Below are positions 36,219 to 48,888 of a stretch of DNA of 64,000 bases, piece after piece. Position numbers and translations under genes: made by a program. Numbering within the stretch: position 1 is the stretch's first letter; every line of letters begins with the position of its first letter. The notes under the pieces were generated by a model, which was given only the letters and a program-made list of their open reading frames with translations, searched no databases and had not been told where the DNA came from. The DNA is from Achromobacter sp. UMC71 (GTDB lineage Bacteria; Pseudomonadota; Gammaproteobacteria; Burkholderiales; Burkholderiaceae_B): the NCBI RefSeq assembly GCF_014170305.1, contig NZ_LZZT01000010.1, positions 62,001 to 126,000 of the forward strand, written 5' to 3'.

Positions 36219-37133
36219 ATGCAGGAAATCAGCCAGACGCGCCTGAAGTACTTCAACGAGGTCGTCGCCTGCGGTTCGATCCGCGGGGCGGCGGACAAGC
36301 TGGGCACCGCGCCGTCGGTCATCAGCCGCCAGATCCAGCTGCTGGAAAAGGAGCTGGGCGTGGCGCTGTTCGAGCGGCGCTCGCGCGGGCTCACGCCCAC
36401 CGAGGCCGCCGATATGCTGCTGGAATACCATCGCGGTTGCCGCGCACAGCAGGAACACCTGAACGCGCGGCTGCAGGAATTGCGCGGCATGCGTCGCGGC
36501 AATGTGCATTTGATGATCAGCGAGGGCTTCATCGACAGCCTGATGGAGCACGTGGTCGGGCCGTTCTGCATCGAGCATCCGCAGATCAATATCAGCGTCA
36601 ATGTGGGCTCGGTGAACGAAGTGGTCGAGGCCGTGGCCACCGATGCCGCGCACATCGGCCTGGCCTACAACCCGCCGGTGGATCCGCGCTTGCGTTGCCG
36701 CCTCAGCCGCAAGCATCCCGTCTGCCTGCTGGCGGCGCGGGGGCACGCGCTGGCCCGGCATCGCGCGCCGCTGACCATCGCCGACATCCTGCCGTATCCG
36801 TTCGCGTTGATGTCCGCGCCCTATGGGCTGCGCCAGGCGGTGGACCTGCTGGAATTCACCGAACGCATCCACCTGACGCCCAGCCTGACCACCAATTCGC
36901 TGCGCGTGCTCAAGCAGTACGCCATGAGCGGGGCGGGCGTGACGCTGATGCCCAGCCTGGGGGGGCATCATGAATTGGCCAGTGGCGAATTGGTCGCGCT
37001 GCCAATCGCGCATCCGATCCTGAGCGCACCGGAATGCCAGATGCTGCTGCGTCTGGGGCGGCCGTTGTCGTCAGCGGCCAATGATGTGGCGCGGCGGATC
37101 GAGCAGCGGTTGCCGGCCTTTGCCGCGCATTGA
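36219..37133 (+). CDS. LysR-family transcriptional regulator
   Basis: 304 residues from the ATG at 36219. The N-terminal helix-turn-helix (SIRGAADKLGTAPSVISRQI) is followed by a LysR effector domain. The open frame extends far upstream but only through the antisense of the MFS gene. It is divergent from the MFS-M81 pair, which it probably activates through the dyad at 36041. A stem (CGGCTCG/CGAGCCG at 37144-37173) follows the gene and may end the transcript. Confidence 0.9.
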   Translation: MQEISQTRLKYFNEVVACGSIRGAADKLGTAPSVISRQIQLLEKELGVALFERRSRGLTPTEAADMLLEYHRGCRAQQEHLNARLQELRGMRRGNVHLMISEGFIDSLMEHVVGPFCIEHPQINISVNVGSVNEVVEAVATDAAHIGLAYNPPVDPRLRCRLSRKHPVCLLAARGHALARHRAPLTIADILPYPFALMSAPYGLRQAVDLLEFTERIHLTPSLTTNSLRVLKQYAMSGAGVTLMPSLGGHHELASGELVALPIAHPILSAPECQMLLRLGRPLSSAANDVARRIEQRLPAFAAH

Positions 37134-37470
37134 CGAATCGGGTCGGCTCGCTTCCGTCGGCGCGAACGAGCCGCGCGGGCGGATGGGGATCCGGTCGGCG
37201 AGGCGTCCGTGGCGGCCGCCAGGCGGCCCGCTATCGAGGGTCGTGGGCGGCCTTTTCGCATGAAAAATGGGAACCTTCCGATCGGGCGCGGATCCCGGGT
37301 ATTTAGTTACCATCGGAGAGTACGGAAATTCATAGACCCAGCATTCATGCGGTTTTTCATTGATTTTCCTGCTGAGAATCAATAAATAAGCCATTTTTAT
37401 TTTAGAAAAGCCGCTATTTGGGCATTTCAGGGCAGATTCGACTACAATAGACGCACTTTCGGAGGTTTCT
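37134..37470 (+). other. Gene-free stretch with AT-rich leader and speG promoter
   Basis: No gene is visible. The second half (about 37300-37440) is clearly richer in A and T than the surroundings. Close to speG, TACAAT (37443-37448) is a good -10 box with TTGGGC (37418-37423) 19 bases upstream as a weak -35 box, and GGAGG (37461-37465) is a strong ribosome binding site. Confidence 0.5.
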
Positions 37471-38055
37471 ATGTCGGTAATATCCGATATCAAAATACGC
37501 CCCCTGGAGCGCGGCGACCTGCACTTCGTGCACAAGATCAACAACAACGACGTCATCATGCGTTATTGGTTCGAAGAGCCCTACGAGGCCTACGACGAAC
37601 TGGTTGCCCTCTATGACCGCCACTTGCACGACCAGAACGAGCGGCGTTTCATCATCGAGCACGACACTGGCCAGCCCGCGGGCCTGGTCGAGCTGGTGGA
37701 AATCGACTATATCCACCGCCGCGCCGAATTCCAGATCATCATCGCGCCCAGCTATCAAGGCCGGGGCTACGCCAAGGCGGCCACCCGCATTGCGGTGGGC
37801 TATGCGTTCCGCGTGCTGAACCTGCACAAGGTCTACCTGGTGGTCGACAAGGACAACACCGCCGCCGTGCACGTGTACGAACGCTGCGGCTTTCAGATCG
37901 AAGGGCTGCTGAAGGAAGAGTTCTTTTCCAATGGCCTGTATCGCGATGCCTATCGCATGGCGCTGCTGCAGCACGAGCATCTGCGCGACGTGGGGCCGGG
38001 CGCGCCTGACGCGCCGGTGCTGCGCGACTGGCCGCAGGAAGAGCAGACGGGCTGA
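37471..38055 (+). CDS. speG: Spermidine/spermine N-acetyltransferase (GNAT, SpeG-like)
   Basis: 194 residues. GNAT fold with the SpeG-type N-terminus ([17 protein letters not shown]), the polyamine-site acidic patch [12 protein letters not shown] (about 31-42), the acetyl-CoA loop QGRGYAKAA and the family ending [18 protein letters not shown]. It acetylates spermidine or spermine with acetyl-CoA, lowering polyamine toxicity. It has its own promoter and is followed by two hairpins. The tail after about residue 176 is longer than in E. coli SpeG and looks disordered. Confidence 0.9.
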   Translation: MSVISDIKIRPLERGDLHFVHKINNNDVIMRYWFEEPYEAYDELVALYDRHLHDQNERRFIIEHDTGQPAGLVELVEIDYIHRRAEFQIIIAPSYQGRGYAKAATRIAVGYAFRVLNLHKVYLVVDKDNTAAVHVYERCGFQIEGLLKEEFFSNGLYRDAYRMALLQHEHLRDVGPGAPDAPVLRDWPQEEQTG

Positions 38056-38092
38056 CCGGTTCGCCGGGCCGCTGTCCGGCGAACCGGTCAGC
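38051..38092. terminator. Long hairpin overlapping the speG stop codon
   Basis: A 17-base arm starting GCTGACCGG (38051-38067) is perfectly inverted at 38076-38092, with an eight-base loop. The speG stop codon is inside the left arm. There is no U tract, so it may be a 3'-end stabiliser as much as a terminator. Confidence 0.55.
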
Positions 38093-38164
38093 GGGTCTGT
38101 TCATCGCCCGGCATCTACTACGGATGCGGCCACTTTCCCGGCGGCCAATCCGTGGGTCCCCAAG

Positions 38165-38199
38165 CAAACGCCCTGGCGGTTTCCCGCCAGGGCGTTTTG
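38165..38199. terminator. Bidirectional intrinsic terminator between speG and the metal ATPase gene
   Basis: CAAACGCCCTGGCGG is matched by CCGCCAGGGCGTTTTG, a stem of about 14 pairs with a short loop and T/A runs on both sides. It suits ending of both convergent transcripts. Confidence 0.85.
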
Positions 38200-38220
38200 C
38201 ATCGAGACGGCCGTGCCGGA

Positions 38221-40620
38221 TCAGGCCGATTGCGGCGCGGCGCGCAGCAGGCGCAGGCCATTGGCCACCACCAGCAGGCTGGCGCCCACGTCGGCGAACA
38301 CCGCCATCCACAGGGTCGCGTTGCCGGTCATCGCCAGGGCCAGGAACACTGCCTTGATGCCCAGGGCCAGCACGATGTTCTGGATCAGCACGCGGTGGGT
38401 GGCGCGCGACAGCCGCAGGAAGGTGCCGATCTTGCGCAGGTCGTCATCCATCAGGGCCACGTCGGCCGTTTCGATGGCGGTGCCGGTGCCGGCCGCGCCC
38501 ATCGCGAAGCCGATGTCGGCGCGGGCCAGCGCGGGCGCGTCATTGATGCCGTCACCCACCATGCCGACCTTGCCGCTGGGCGAGAGCTTGCCTTCGATAG
38601 CGGCCAGCTTGTCTTCGGGCAGCTGATCGCCGCGCGCCTCGTCGATGCCCACCTGCTGGGCGATCGCTTGCGCGGTGGGGGTGTTGTCGCCCGTCAGCAT
38701 CAGCGTGCGTACGCCCAGGGCATGCAGGTCGGCGATGGCGGCGGCGCTGGTGGGCTTGACCGTGTCGGCCACGGCCGCCACCGCCAGCACGCGGCTGCCG
38801 TCGCTCAGGGCGATGGCGCTCTTGCCTTGGCGTTCCAGTTCGTCCAGGCGCGCTTCCAGCTTGGGGCTGGACACGCCCAGTTCGCGCATCAGGCGGCGGT
38901 TGCCCAGCTGGAACAGCACGCCGTCCACTTGGCCGCTGACGCCGCGGCCGGGCAGGGCGGTGAAGTCCCGCACCTCCAGCAGCGTCTTGCCGGCTTCGCG
39001 CGCCGCATTGGCCACGGCCAGCGACACGGGGTGGTCCGAGCGCGCGGCCAGGCTGGCGGCGACCAGGGCGGCGGGCTGGCGAGTCTGGTCGGACACGTCC
39101 CAATCCTGCAGGTCCGTCTGCACCGGCTTGCCGTGGGTCAGCGTGCCGGTCTTGTCCAGCGCCAGCCACTTCAGGTTGCGGCCTTCTTCAAGATAGACGC
39201 CGCCCTTGACCAGGATGCCGCGGCGCGACGCCGCGGTCAGGCCGCTGACGATGCTGACCGGCGTGGAAATCACCAGGGCGCAGGGGCAGGCGATGATCAG
39301 CAGCGCCAGCGCGCGGTAGATCGCGTCGAACCAGGGCTGGCCCCAGAACAGCGGCGGCAGCACGGCTACCAGCAGCGCCACCCCCACCACGACGGGCGTG
39401 TAAATGCGCGAGAAGCGGTCGATGAAGCGCTGGGTCGGGGCGCGCGCGCCCTGGGCCTGTTCCACCGCGTGGATGATGCGCGCCAGCGTGGTGTTGCCCG
39501 CCGCCGCGGTGACGCGGTATTCGAACGAACCGGCTGCGTTGACGGTGGCCGCGTATACAGGATCGTTCTCGGCCTTTTCCACGGGCAGGCTTTCGCCGGT
39601 GATGGGCGACTGGTCCACCGCCGAGCGGCCGCTGACGATGATGCCGTCGGCGGCGATGCGCTCGCCGGGCCGCACGCGCACGACGTCGTCCACCTGCAAT
39701 TGGGTCGCCGGCACCTCGCGCCAGTTGCCGTCGGCCTGGCGCACGGTGGCGGTTTCCGGGGCCAGGTCGAGCAGCCCGCGGATGGCGTTGCGGGCGCGGT
39801 CCAGCGAGCGCGCCTCGATCAGTTCGGCGACGTTGAACAGGAACATCACCATGGCGGCTTCGGGCCACTGGCCGATCAGCACGGCGCCGGTGACGGCGAT
39901 GCTCATGAGCGCGTTGATGTTCAGGTTGCCGTTGCGCACGGCGATCCAGCCCTTGCGATAGGTGCTGATGCCGCAGGCCAGGATGGCGGCTACGGCCAGG
40001 GCCGCGGTAACGCCCCAATGCATGCCGGCGAAGTGCGAGGCTTCGGACAGCGCGGCCAGCGCGCCGGCCCCGCCGATCGCCCACCAGTTCACGGGGGCGG
40101 CGGCGGGGGCGGGCGTGCGCGCGGCGTCATCGTCGGCCAGCGGTTCGGGCGTCATGCCCAGCGAGTGGATGGCGGCCACGACGCGGTCCAGCGCGCCTTC
40201 GGCATGCACCACCGTCAGGATGCGCTGCATCAGGTTGAAGTCCAGCGCGTGGACCTCGTCCATGCCGTCCAGCTTCTTGCGGATCAGCGTTTCCTCGGTC
40301 GGGCAGTCCATCTGGCCGATGCGCAGGCGAGCCAGCATCTGGCCGGGGCCGGCTTGCAGGATGGCTGCGCCGCTGCCGGACAGGCGGATGTCGGTCGCGC
40401 CGTGATCGTGGCCGCAGCAGGCCGCGGCGGGGGCGTGGGCGTGGGCGTGCCGGTGATCGTGCTTGTGATCATGGCCGTGACCGTGGCCATGATCGTGGTC
40501 GTGGCTGTGGGAATGATCGTGATCTTGCGCCTTCGCCGGCGCATCGCCGTGCCCGCCGCAGCAGGCGTCGGCCCGCGCCGGGGCGGTGTTGTCGGGGTGT
40601 TTGATCGGTGCCAAGGACAT
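38221..40620 (-). CDS. Heavy-metal P1B-type ATPase (Zn/Cd/Pb exporter)
   Basis: 799 residues. The N-terminus has two CC pairs and a histidine-rich stretch (about 34-73), then an HMA-like domain with MDCPTEE (104-110) in place of the usual CxxC. Membrane core: CPC metal site (445-447), actuator TGES (341-344), phosphorylation site Asp489 in DKTGT. It pumps divalent soft metals out of the cytosol. The ZntA/CadA/PbrA class is supported by CPC and by the divergent CadR/PbrR-like MerR gene with its 19-base-spaced promoter. Which metal dominates cannot be read directly. Confidence 0.92.
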   Translation of the reverse strand: MSLAPIKHPDNTAPARADACCGGHGDAPAKAQDHDHSHSHDHDHGHGHGHDHKHDHRHAHAHAPAAACCGHDHGATDIRLSGSGAAILQAGPGQMLARLRIGQMDCPTEETLIRKKLDGMDEVHALDFNLMQRILTVVHAEGALDRVVAAIHSLGMTPEPLADDDAARTPAPAAAPVNWWAIGGAGALAALSEASHFAGMHWGVTAALAVAAILACGISTYRKGWIAVRNGNLNINALMSIAVTGAVLIGQWPEAAMVMFLFNVAELIEARSLDRARNAIRGLLDLAPETATVRQADGNWREVPATQLQVDDVVRVRPGERIAADGIIVSGRSAVDQSPITGESLPVEKAENDPVYAATVNAAGSFEYRVTAAAGNTTLARIIHAVEQAQGARAPTQRFIDRFSRIYTPVVVGVALLVAVLPPLFWGQPWFDAIYRALALLIIACPCALVISTPVSIVSGLTAASRRGILVKGGVYLEEGRNLKWLALDKTGTLTHGKPVQTDLQDWDVSDQTRQPAALVAASLAARSDHPVSLAVANAAREAGKTLLEVRDFTALPGRGVSGQVDGVLFQLGNRRLMRELGVSSPKLEARLDELERQGKSAIALSDGSRVLAVAAVADTVKPTSAAAIADLHALGVRTLMLTGDNTPTAQAIAQQVGIDEARGDQLPEDKLAAIEGKLSPSGKVGMVGDGINDAPALARADIGFAMGAAGTGTAIETADVALMDDDLRKIGTFLRLSRATHRVLIQNIVLALGIKAVFLALAMTGNATLWMAVFADVGASLLVVANGLRLLRAAPQSA

Positions 40621-40651
40621 GCTCGTTGCCTTTTCTTAAGCCAGTGAGCGC

Positions 40652-40682
40652 ATTTCACACCTTGGAGTTACTATAGGGTCAA
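40652..40682 (-). promoter_or_regulatory. MerR-type promoter of the metal ATPase
   Basis: On the reverse strand TTGACC (40677-40682) and TGAAAT (40652-40657) are 19 bases apart. The overlong spacer contains an imperfect dyad (ACCCT ... AAGGT). This is the usual design of promoters twisted into shape by MerR-family activators, and it points towards the ATPase gene. Confidence 0.75.
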
Positions 40683-40717
40683 CCCCCTGATTGCAGGGAC
40701 GTGTTCCGGGAGGCGCT

Positions 40718-41152
40718 ATGCGCATCGGCGAATTGGCCACGGCGGCCGGCACGACGGTCGAAACCGTCAGGTATTACGAGAAAGAAGGGCTGCTGCCCGC
40801 GCCGGAGCGCGGCCTGAACAATTACCGCAGCTACGGCCAGACCCACCTGGAGCGCCTGCGCCTGATCCGCAATTGCCGCGCGCTGGACATGACGCAGGAC
40901 GAGATCCGCGCCATCCTGTCGCTGGCGGACAACCATCAAACGGGCTGCGGCCCCATCAACGAGCTGTTCGACGAGCACATCTCGCACGTGGACGAGCGCA
41001 TCGCCGAACTGACCCAGCTGAAGTCGCAACTGACCGAACTGCGCCAGCGCTGCCTGTCGGCGCGGCCCGACACCGACGACTGCGGCATCCTGCACGGCCT
41101 GTCGGAAATGCAGGTCGAAGAGCGCCAGGAACGCCATACCCACTTGGGCTGA
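40718..41152 (+). CDS. MerR-family metal-responsive regulator (CadR/PbrR-like)
   Basis: 144 residues from the ATG at 40718. The MerR helix-turn-helix (IGELATAAGTTVETVRYYEK) is followed by a dimer helix and the metal loop with Cys77, Cys112 and Cys122, close to the three cysteines of CadR/PbrR. Histidines near the C-terminus (RHTHLG) may form a second metal site as in CadR. It is divergent from the P1B-ATPase and should activate it when Cd, Pb or Zn binds. Confidence 0.9.
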   Translation: MRIGELATAAGTTVETVRYYEKEGLLPAPERGLNNYRSYGQTHLERLRLIRNCRALDMTQDEIRAILSLADNHQTGCGPINELFDEHISHVDERIAELTQLKSQLTELRQRCLSARPDTDDCGILHGLSEMQVEERQERHTHLG

Positions 41153-41313
41153 TGTTGCCGGGGGCAGCCGGGTATGTTCCGCGCCAGCGCCCCGAGTCGC
41201 CATGCGCCGGGCAGGGGGATAGCCCACCTCGCCGCGGTCGTGGCGTAATATGAGAACCTTTCCTATTTACGCTGTTGCTGCTTTCCCCGCTTCAGCCCTA
41301 TTGCGCCTGATCC

Positions 41314-41907
41314 ATGACCCTGACCACCACCGCCACTCCGCTGCACGCCATCACCTCGCGCCGTTCCGTCAAGTTCCTGCGGGCGCCGGCGCCCAAACCC
41401 GACGAACTGGAACAGATTCTGCAGGCCGCCATGTCGGCCCCTGACCACGGCGCCTTGCGCCCGTGGCGTTTCGTGGTGATCCAGGGCGAAGCCATCGGCA
41501 AACTGGCCGACGTGGCGCTGGAAGCCGTCAAGCGCAGCGGCGATCCGCGCATGACCCCCGAAAAGGAAAAGTCGGTGCGCGAATGGATGGCCGCGGTACC
41601 GCTGTTCGTCGCCGTGGCGCAGAAGATCGCGCACGACAACACCAAGATCCCCGAGGCCGAGCAATTGCTGGCCACCGGCTGCGCCACCATGAACATCCTG
41701 AACGCCGCCCACATGCTGGGCTACGGCGCGTTCTGGAGCACCGGCATCGGCACCTACGTCGAAGACGTCCAGCACGCGCTGGGCCTGGATTCGCTGGACT
41801 ACCGCTTCCTGGGCTTCCTGGCCATCGGCACGCCGGCCTGCGCCGTGCCGCCGGCGCACCGTCCGGATTTCCGCGAGTTCGTGTCGGAATGGAACGGCCC
41901 GGTCTGA
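41314..41907 (+). CDS. Nitroreductase-family FMN-dependent oxidoreductase (YdjA-like)
   Basis: 197 residues. Short nitroreductase of the YdjA type: SRRSVKFLRAPAPKPDEL near the start (FMN phosphate-binding Arg), APDHGALRPWRF, GCATMNILNAAHMLGYGAFWSTG and FLGFLAIGTP. It would reduce nitro or quinone compounds with NAD(P)H. It is followed by a good terminator, so it is transcribed alone. The natural substrate is unknown. Confidence 0.88.
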   Translation: MTLTTTATPLHAITSRRSVKFLRAPAPKPDELEQILQAAMSAPDHGALRPWRFVVIQGEAIGKLADVALEAVKRSGDPRMTPEKEKSVREWMAAVPLFVAVAQKIAHDNTKIPEAEQLLATGCATMNILNAAHMLGYGAFWSTGIGTYVEDVQHALGLDSLDYRFLGFLAIGTPACAVPPAHRPDFREFVSEWNGPV

Positions 41908-41934
41908 CGCGCCGCGCGCGTTGCCCATGATGCG

Positions 41935-41961
41935 AAAAACCCGGCCGCGAGCCGGGTTTTT
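41935..41961 (+). terminator. Intrinsic terminator after the nitroreductase gene
   Basis: AAAAACCCGG and CCGGGTTTTT form a ten-base stem around a seven-base loop, with a T run on the forward strand. It separates the nitroreductase gene from the bkd operon. Confidence 0.88.
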
Positions 41962-42109
41962 CATTCTCTCGCGGGCCCATCGCAAGCCCTCGTGCCCTGT
42001 GCTAATCTGGCCCCCGGCCGTGCATGTTCATCCCTTTGCACGCGCCGACGATGGCAATGTTCGAGGTCACCCCCTTGGACAGTGTCTTTGGCAAGAAGAA
42101 GACGCATGA

Positions 42110-43366
<1,257 letters not shown>

Positions 43367-43369
43367 GTG

Positions 43370-44413
43370 ATGGCTATCGATAACAACGCTGGTCCGGCCT
43401 CCGCGCCGATGACCATGATCCAGGCTTTGCGCTCGGCCATGGATGTCATGCTGGAGCGCGACAACAACGTCGTGGTGTTCGGCCAGGACGTCGGCTATTT
43501 CGGCGGCGTGTTCCGCTGCACCGAGGGCCTGCAGGCCAAGTTCGGCAGCTCGCGCGTGTTCGACACCCCCATTTCCGAAGGCGGCATCGTGGGCGTGGCG
43601 GTAGGCATGGGCGCCTACGGCCTGCGGCCCGTCTGCGAAATCCAGTTCGCCGACTACTTCTATCCGGCGTCGGACCAGATCGTGTCCGAGGCGGCGCGCC
43701 TGCGCTACCGCTCGGTGGGCGAGTTCATCGCGCCCATGACGATCCGCATGCCTTGCGGCGGCGGCATCTACGGCGGCCAGACGCACAGCCAGAGCCCCGA
43801 GGCCATGTTTACCCAGGTCTGCGGCCTGCGCACGGTGATGCCGTCCAATCCGTACGACGCCAAGGGCCTTCTGATCGCGTCCATCGAGAACGACGATCCG
43901 GTCATCTTCCTGGAACCCAAGCGGCTGTACAACGGCCCGTTCGACGGCCATCACGACCGTCCCGTCACGCCCTGGACCGGCCGTCCGGGCAGCGTGGTGC
44001 CCACGGGCTACTACACCGTGCCGCTGGACACGGCCGCCATCGTGCGGCCCGGCAACGCGCTGACGGTGCTGACCTACGGCACCACCGTGCACGTGTCGCT
44101 GACGGCTGCCGAAGAAACCGGCATCGACGCCGAAGTCATCGACCTGCGCAGCCTGTGGCCGCTGGATCTGGAAACCATCGTGAACTCGGTGAAAAAGACC
44201 GGCCGCTGCGTCGTGGTGCACGAAGCCACGCGCACCTGCGGCTATGGCGCGGAACTCATCGCGCTGGTGCAGGAGCACTGCTTCCATCACCTGGAGGCGC
44301 CCGTGGAGCGGGTGACCGGCTGGGATACTCCCTACCCGCACGCGCAGGAATGGGCGTACTTCCCCGGCCCGCGCCGGGTCGGCGAAGCGTTCAAACGCGC
44401 GATGGAGGTGTGA
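43370..44413 (+). CDS. bkdA2: Branched-chain 2-oxoacid dehydrogenase E1 beta
   Basis: 347 residues from the ATG at 43370. Transketolase pyrimidine domain (VFGQDVGYFGGVFRCTEGL, DTPISEGGIVGVAVGMGAYG) and C-terminal domain (VIDLRSLWPLDLETI, TRTCGYGAEL). It forms the alpha2-beta2 E1 with the preceding gene, which ends three bases before it. It supplies half of the thiamine diphosphate site. Confidence 0.96.
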   Translation: MAIDNNAGPASAPMTMIQALRSAMDVMLERDNNVVVFGQDVGYFGGVFRCTEGLQAKFGSSRVFDTPISEGGIVGVAVGMGAYGLRPVCEIQFADYFYPASDQIVSEAARLRYRSVGEFIAPMTIRMPCGGGIYGGQTHSQSPEAMFTQVCGLRTVMPSNPYDAKGLLIASIENDDPVIFLEPKRLYNGPFDGHHDRPVTPWTGRPGSVVPTGYYTVPLDTAAIVRPGNALTVLTYGTTVHVSLTAAEETGIDAEVIDLRSLWPLDLETIVNSVKKTGRCVVVHEATRTCGYGAELIALVQEHCFHHLEAPVERVTGWDTPYPHAQEWAYFPGPRRVGEAFKRAMEV

Positions 44414-44414
44414 G

Positions 44415-45779
44415 ATGGGGATTCATGTCATCAAGATGCCTGACATCGGCGAAGGCATTGCCGAGGTCGAACTCGTAGGCTGGCACGTCAAGGTCGGCGA
44501 CACGGTCGCCGAAGACCAGCCGCTGGCCGACGTCATGACCGACAAGGCCACGGTCGAAATTCCGTCGCCCGTGGTGGGCCGCGTGGTCGCGCTGGGCGGC
44601 GACGTGGGCCAGGTGATGGCCGTGGGCGGCGAACTGATCCGCCTGGAAGTCGAAGGCGAGGGCAACCTCAAGGCCGATGCGGCCGCGCCGCACAAGCCGC
44701 CAGCGGCGACGCCCGCTGCACCAGCGCCGGCTGCCGCCGCCGCGCCTGCCGTCGCCAAGACGGACAAGGCGCCGGCCGCCGGCGGCATGGCGGGGCAGAT
44801 CGCCGCGTCGCTGCAACCGGGCGCCCCGGCTCCGGCCGCCGGTTCCGCGCCGCAAGGCCGGGCCGCCGCAACCCGCCAGGCGCCCGCCGCCGCGCGCCAG
44901 CCAGGCGAAAAACCGCTGGCCTCGCCCGCCGTGCGCAAGCGCGCCTGGGACCTGGGCGTCGAGCTGCGTTTCGTGCCGGGCAGCGGCCCTGCCGGCCGTG
45001 TCATGCACGAAGACCTGGACGCCTATCTGCAAGGGCAGGGGGCAGCCAGCGCGCGCAGCGGCCCGGCGTACGCCGAACGCAACGACGAGGAACTCGTGCC
45101 GGTCATCGGCCTGCGCAGGAAGATCGCGCAGAAGATGGCCGAGTCCAAGCGCCGCATTCCGCACTTCAGCTACGTGGAAGAGATCGACGTCACCGAGCTG
45201 GAAGACCTGCGCGCGCAGCTGAACCAGAAGTTCGGCGAGGCGCGCGGCAAGCTGACGCTGCTGCCGCTGTTGGCGCGGGCCATGGTGATCGCGCTGCGCG
45301 ATTTTCCGCAGATCAACGCGCGCTATGACGACGAAGCCGGCCAGGTGACGCGCTATGGCGCCGTGCACATCGGCATCGCCACGCAGAGCGACGGCGGGCT
45401 GATGGTGCCGGTGATGCGCCACGCCGAGGCCCGCGACGTCTGGGTCATGGCGGCCGAGATCACGCGGTTGGCGCAGGCGGTGCGCACCGGCAGCGCCGGG
45501 CGCGACGAGCTGTCGGGCTCGACCATCACCATCACCAGCCTGGGGCCGCTGGGCGGCATCGTCACCACGCCGGTCATCAACCATCCCGAGGTCGGCATCG
45601 TGGGCGTGAACCGCATCGTCGAGCGGCCCGCCTTCCGCCAAGGCGCCGTGGTGGCGCGCAAGCTGATGAACCTGTCGTCTTCGTTCGACCACCGCGTGGT
45701 CGACGGCATGGACGCCGCCCGGTTCATCCAGGCCGTGCGCGCGCTGCTGGAACAACCCGCGCTGCTTTTCGTGGAGTAA
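44415..45779 (+). CDS. bkdB: Branched-chain 2-oxoacid dehydrogenase E2 (lipoamide acyltransferase)
   Basis: 454 residues. One lipoyl domain with the lipoylated Lys44 (MTDKATVEI), an Ala/Pro-rich linker (about 85-170), a peripheral-subunit-binding domain ([20 protein letters not shown]) and the catalytic domain with [13 protein letters not shown]. It moves the branched acyl group from E1 to CoA and forms the core of the complex. The gap to E1 beta is one base. Confidence 0.95.
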   Translation: MGIHVIKMPDIGEGIAEVELVGWHVKVGDTVAEDQPLADVMTDKATVEIPSPVVGRVVALGGDVGQVMAVGGELIRLEVEGEGNLKADAAAPHKPPAATPAAPAPAAAAAPAVAKTDKAPAAGGMAGQIAASLQPGAPAPAAGSAPQGRAAATRQAPAAARQPGEKPLASPAVRKRAWDLGVELRFVPGSGPAGRVMHEDLDAYLQGQGAASARSGPAYAERNDEELVPVIGLRRKIAQKMAESKRRIPHFSYVEEIDVTELEDLRAQLNQKFGEARGKLTLLPLLARAMVIALRDFPQINARYDDEAGQVTRYGAVHIGIATQSDGGLMVPVMRHAEARDVWVMAAEITRLAQAVRTGSAGRDELSGSTITITSLGPLGGIVTTPVINHPEVGIVGVNRIVERPAFRQGAVVARKLMNLSSSFDHRVVDGMDAARFIQAVRALLEQPALLFVE

Positions 45780-45781
45780 GC

Positions 45782-47185
<1,404 letters not shown>

Positions 47186-47199
47186 CGGGCTTGACGCAG

Positions 47200-47242
47200 A
47201 CCGGCCGCGGCGCGAGGCCATCGCGCCGCGGCCGGTTTTTTT
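47200..47242 (+). terminator. Strong intrinsic terminator of the bkd operon
   Basis: ACCGGCCGCGGCGCG (47200-47214) is perfectly inverted as CGCGCCGCGGCCGGT (47222-47236) and followed by a run of eight T. It marks the last clear core feature before the accessory region. The next 190 bases hold only fragments, among them an orphan start ATGGCAAAGCAC at 47420. Confidence 0.93.
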
Positions 47243-47435
47243 ATTTCACCATGACTCCAGCGCCGAACTCTGCTGGACTACGCTGATGCTCGCTATGGCT
47301 GGTTTATCAATGGCTTAGCTGAGTTCACCATGTGCCGGTGCTTTCTGAAACTTGACCCGGCTCTCTCTCTGCTGGCCCCTATGAGGCTCCCAGGAACCGG
47401 GTCTTTCCGAGGAGTCATCATGGCAAAGCACACAG

Positions 47436-47883
47436 GATGGCTACCAGGCCGTCATTGACCGCAATATCATCCCGCTGCTCGGCCGCAAGAAGGTACAGGA
47501 CGTCAAGCGCCCCGACATCGTCGGGCTGATGGAAAAAATGGCCTGCAAACCGGTCGACGCCAACCATGCATTCGCGGTACTGCGCAAGATGTTCAATCCG
47601 GCCGAGGTGTGGGGCTATCGCCCGGATGGCACGAACACTTGCCGGCACGTGCCGATGTTGCCGCCAGGAACAGAGACCCGACTCATCGTGAATGATGAAT
47701 TGGTCCGGATCTTCCAACGTCTGCAACGGCTGGAGGGCGAAGGACTGGAGAACTACGTCATTCCGCTGGCGATCCGGCTGCAGTTTGAGTTCGCGGCCCG
47801 GCGCTCTGAAATCTGCCCGTTGCGCTGGGACTGGCGGGACTTCGAGAACCGGCGCGTGGTGTGGCCGGACAGCAAGACCGGAG
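47436..47883 (+). pseudogene. Tyrosine recombinase (integrase) fragment
   Basis: About 149 residues in one frame: a core-binding domain (YQAVIDRNIIPLLGRKKV, then VLRKMFNPAEVWGYRPDG) and the opening of the catalytic domain with Arg I in the box AARRSEICPLRWDW. The HxxR box and the catalytic tyrosine are missing because an IS3-type element begins at 47884. The 5' end is also broken: a plausible start MAKHTG at 47420 is in another frame. It is likely the integrase of the island or of a former integrative element. Confidence 0.75.
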
Positions 47884-48774
47884 TGACCTTCCCCCGCAAA
47901 TTGGACAGTTAAAAACTGGAGAGTGGCTGCCTCTTTGGGTTGCACTGACCACTTTTGAACGTACTCACGCGGGGTCAGATGACCGAGTGAGCCGTGGGGA
48001 CGATGATGGTTGTAGTCGTCCTGCCAAGCTCGCAGTTTTTGCTGCAGGTCGTGCAGCGTGATGAATTCATGCAGGTTAAGGAATTCATCACGCAGTCGAC
48101 CGTTGAATGATTCGATCAGCCCATTATCCGTCGGCTTGCCTGGGCGCGTGTAATCGAGCTTGATGCCGCGTCGATAGGCCCAGTCGTCCAACGCCCGAAA
48201 CGTGAATTCCGTTCCGTTATCCACGGTGATTGCCTTGGGCCAGCCGCGCGGAACCGCAGACCGGTCCAGCGCCTGGCCAACGGACCGGCCAGTCTGCCGA
48301 AAGTTGGCCTCTAGGCAGACGCTCTCGCGACTCCATTGATCAATGACGGTCAAGATGCGAACGCTGCGTCCGTCTAGCATCTGATCATGAACAAAACCCA
48401 TGCTCCAGTGCTGGTTCGGCCCGGTCGGCACCGACGGCTTGCCCCGAAGTAGCGCACTGCGTTTACGGCGCTTGACCTTCATCCGCAATTGCAGGCCTTC
48501 CGGGCTATAGAGACGATAGACGCGTTTCTTGCCTACGTCCCAGCCTTCGCGTTGCAACATCACTGACACACGCCGGTAGCCGAACCTCGGACGACTCAGG
48601 GCGATGTCGCGAATGCACTGGCGTGGCGCACTTTGGTCTCGCGCATGACTCTTGGCGTACCAGGTCGACCGTTGCAGCAATGCCAATGCGCAAGCGCGCT
48701 GCACGCTGATCTGGAAGCGCTCGTGCATCCAAGCCGCCAGCTCGCGCCGTGGGGCGGCCTTCAGACTTTTTTTT
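47884..48774 (-). pseudogene. IS3-family transposase OrfB (catalytic part)
   Basis: Reads from a frameshift site (48767-48774) to the left IS end. Motifs: SRPRFGYRRVSVMLQREGW, then the DDE core with TVIDQWSRES, ITVDNGTEF and GLIESFNGRLRDEF, and HHRPHGSLGHLTP. The catalytic triad looks intact. No stop lies inside the element in this frame: CAG TTT TTA, where one T fewer would give the stop TAA, so the frame runs on over the integrase fragment antisense to 47418. OrfB itself may be functional, but OrfA is not. Confidence 0.78.
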
Positions 48775-48888
48775 GCACCACCTCCTGCTGGATCTGCTTG
48801 TCCCGCGTCAGATCAGCGACGATGCGCCGCTATCTGCCAGTCGCAGTCCGTAGGCGATTTGCTCTTCGGTAAATCTCGACCGCTTCAT
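48761..48888 (-). pseudogene. IS3-family OrfA with internal deletion
   Basis: The start MKRSRFTEEQIAYGLRLADSG at 48888 (normal helix-turn-helix opening) jumps directly to the end of the family pattern (IVADLTRDKQ, QEVVQKK) in another frame. About 45 codons are missing and a stop follows in the original frame. The A8G run at its end is the programmed -1 frameshift site that normally joins OrfA to OrfB. Confidence 0.75.

Noticed and set aside
47418-47883. C-terminal 155 residues of the IS3 transposase frame
   Set aside because: This part is antisense to the integrase fragment outside the IS inverted repeat and results from run-on reading.
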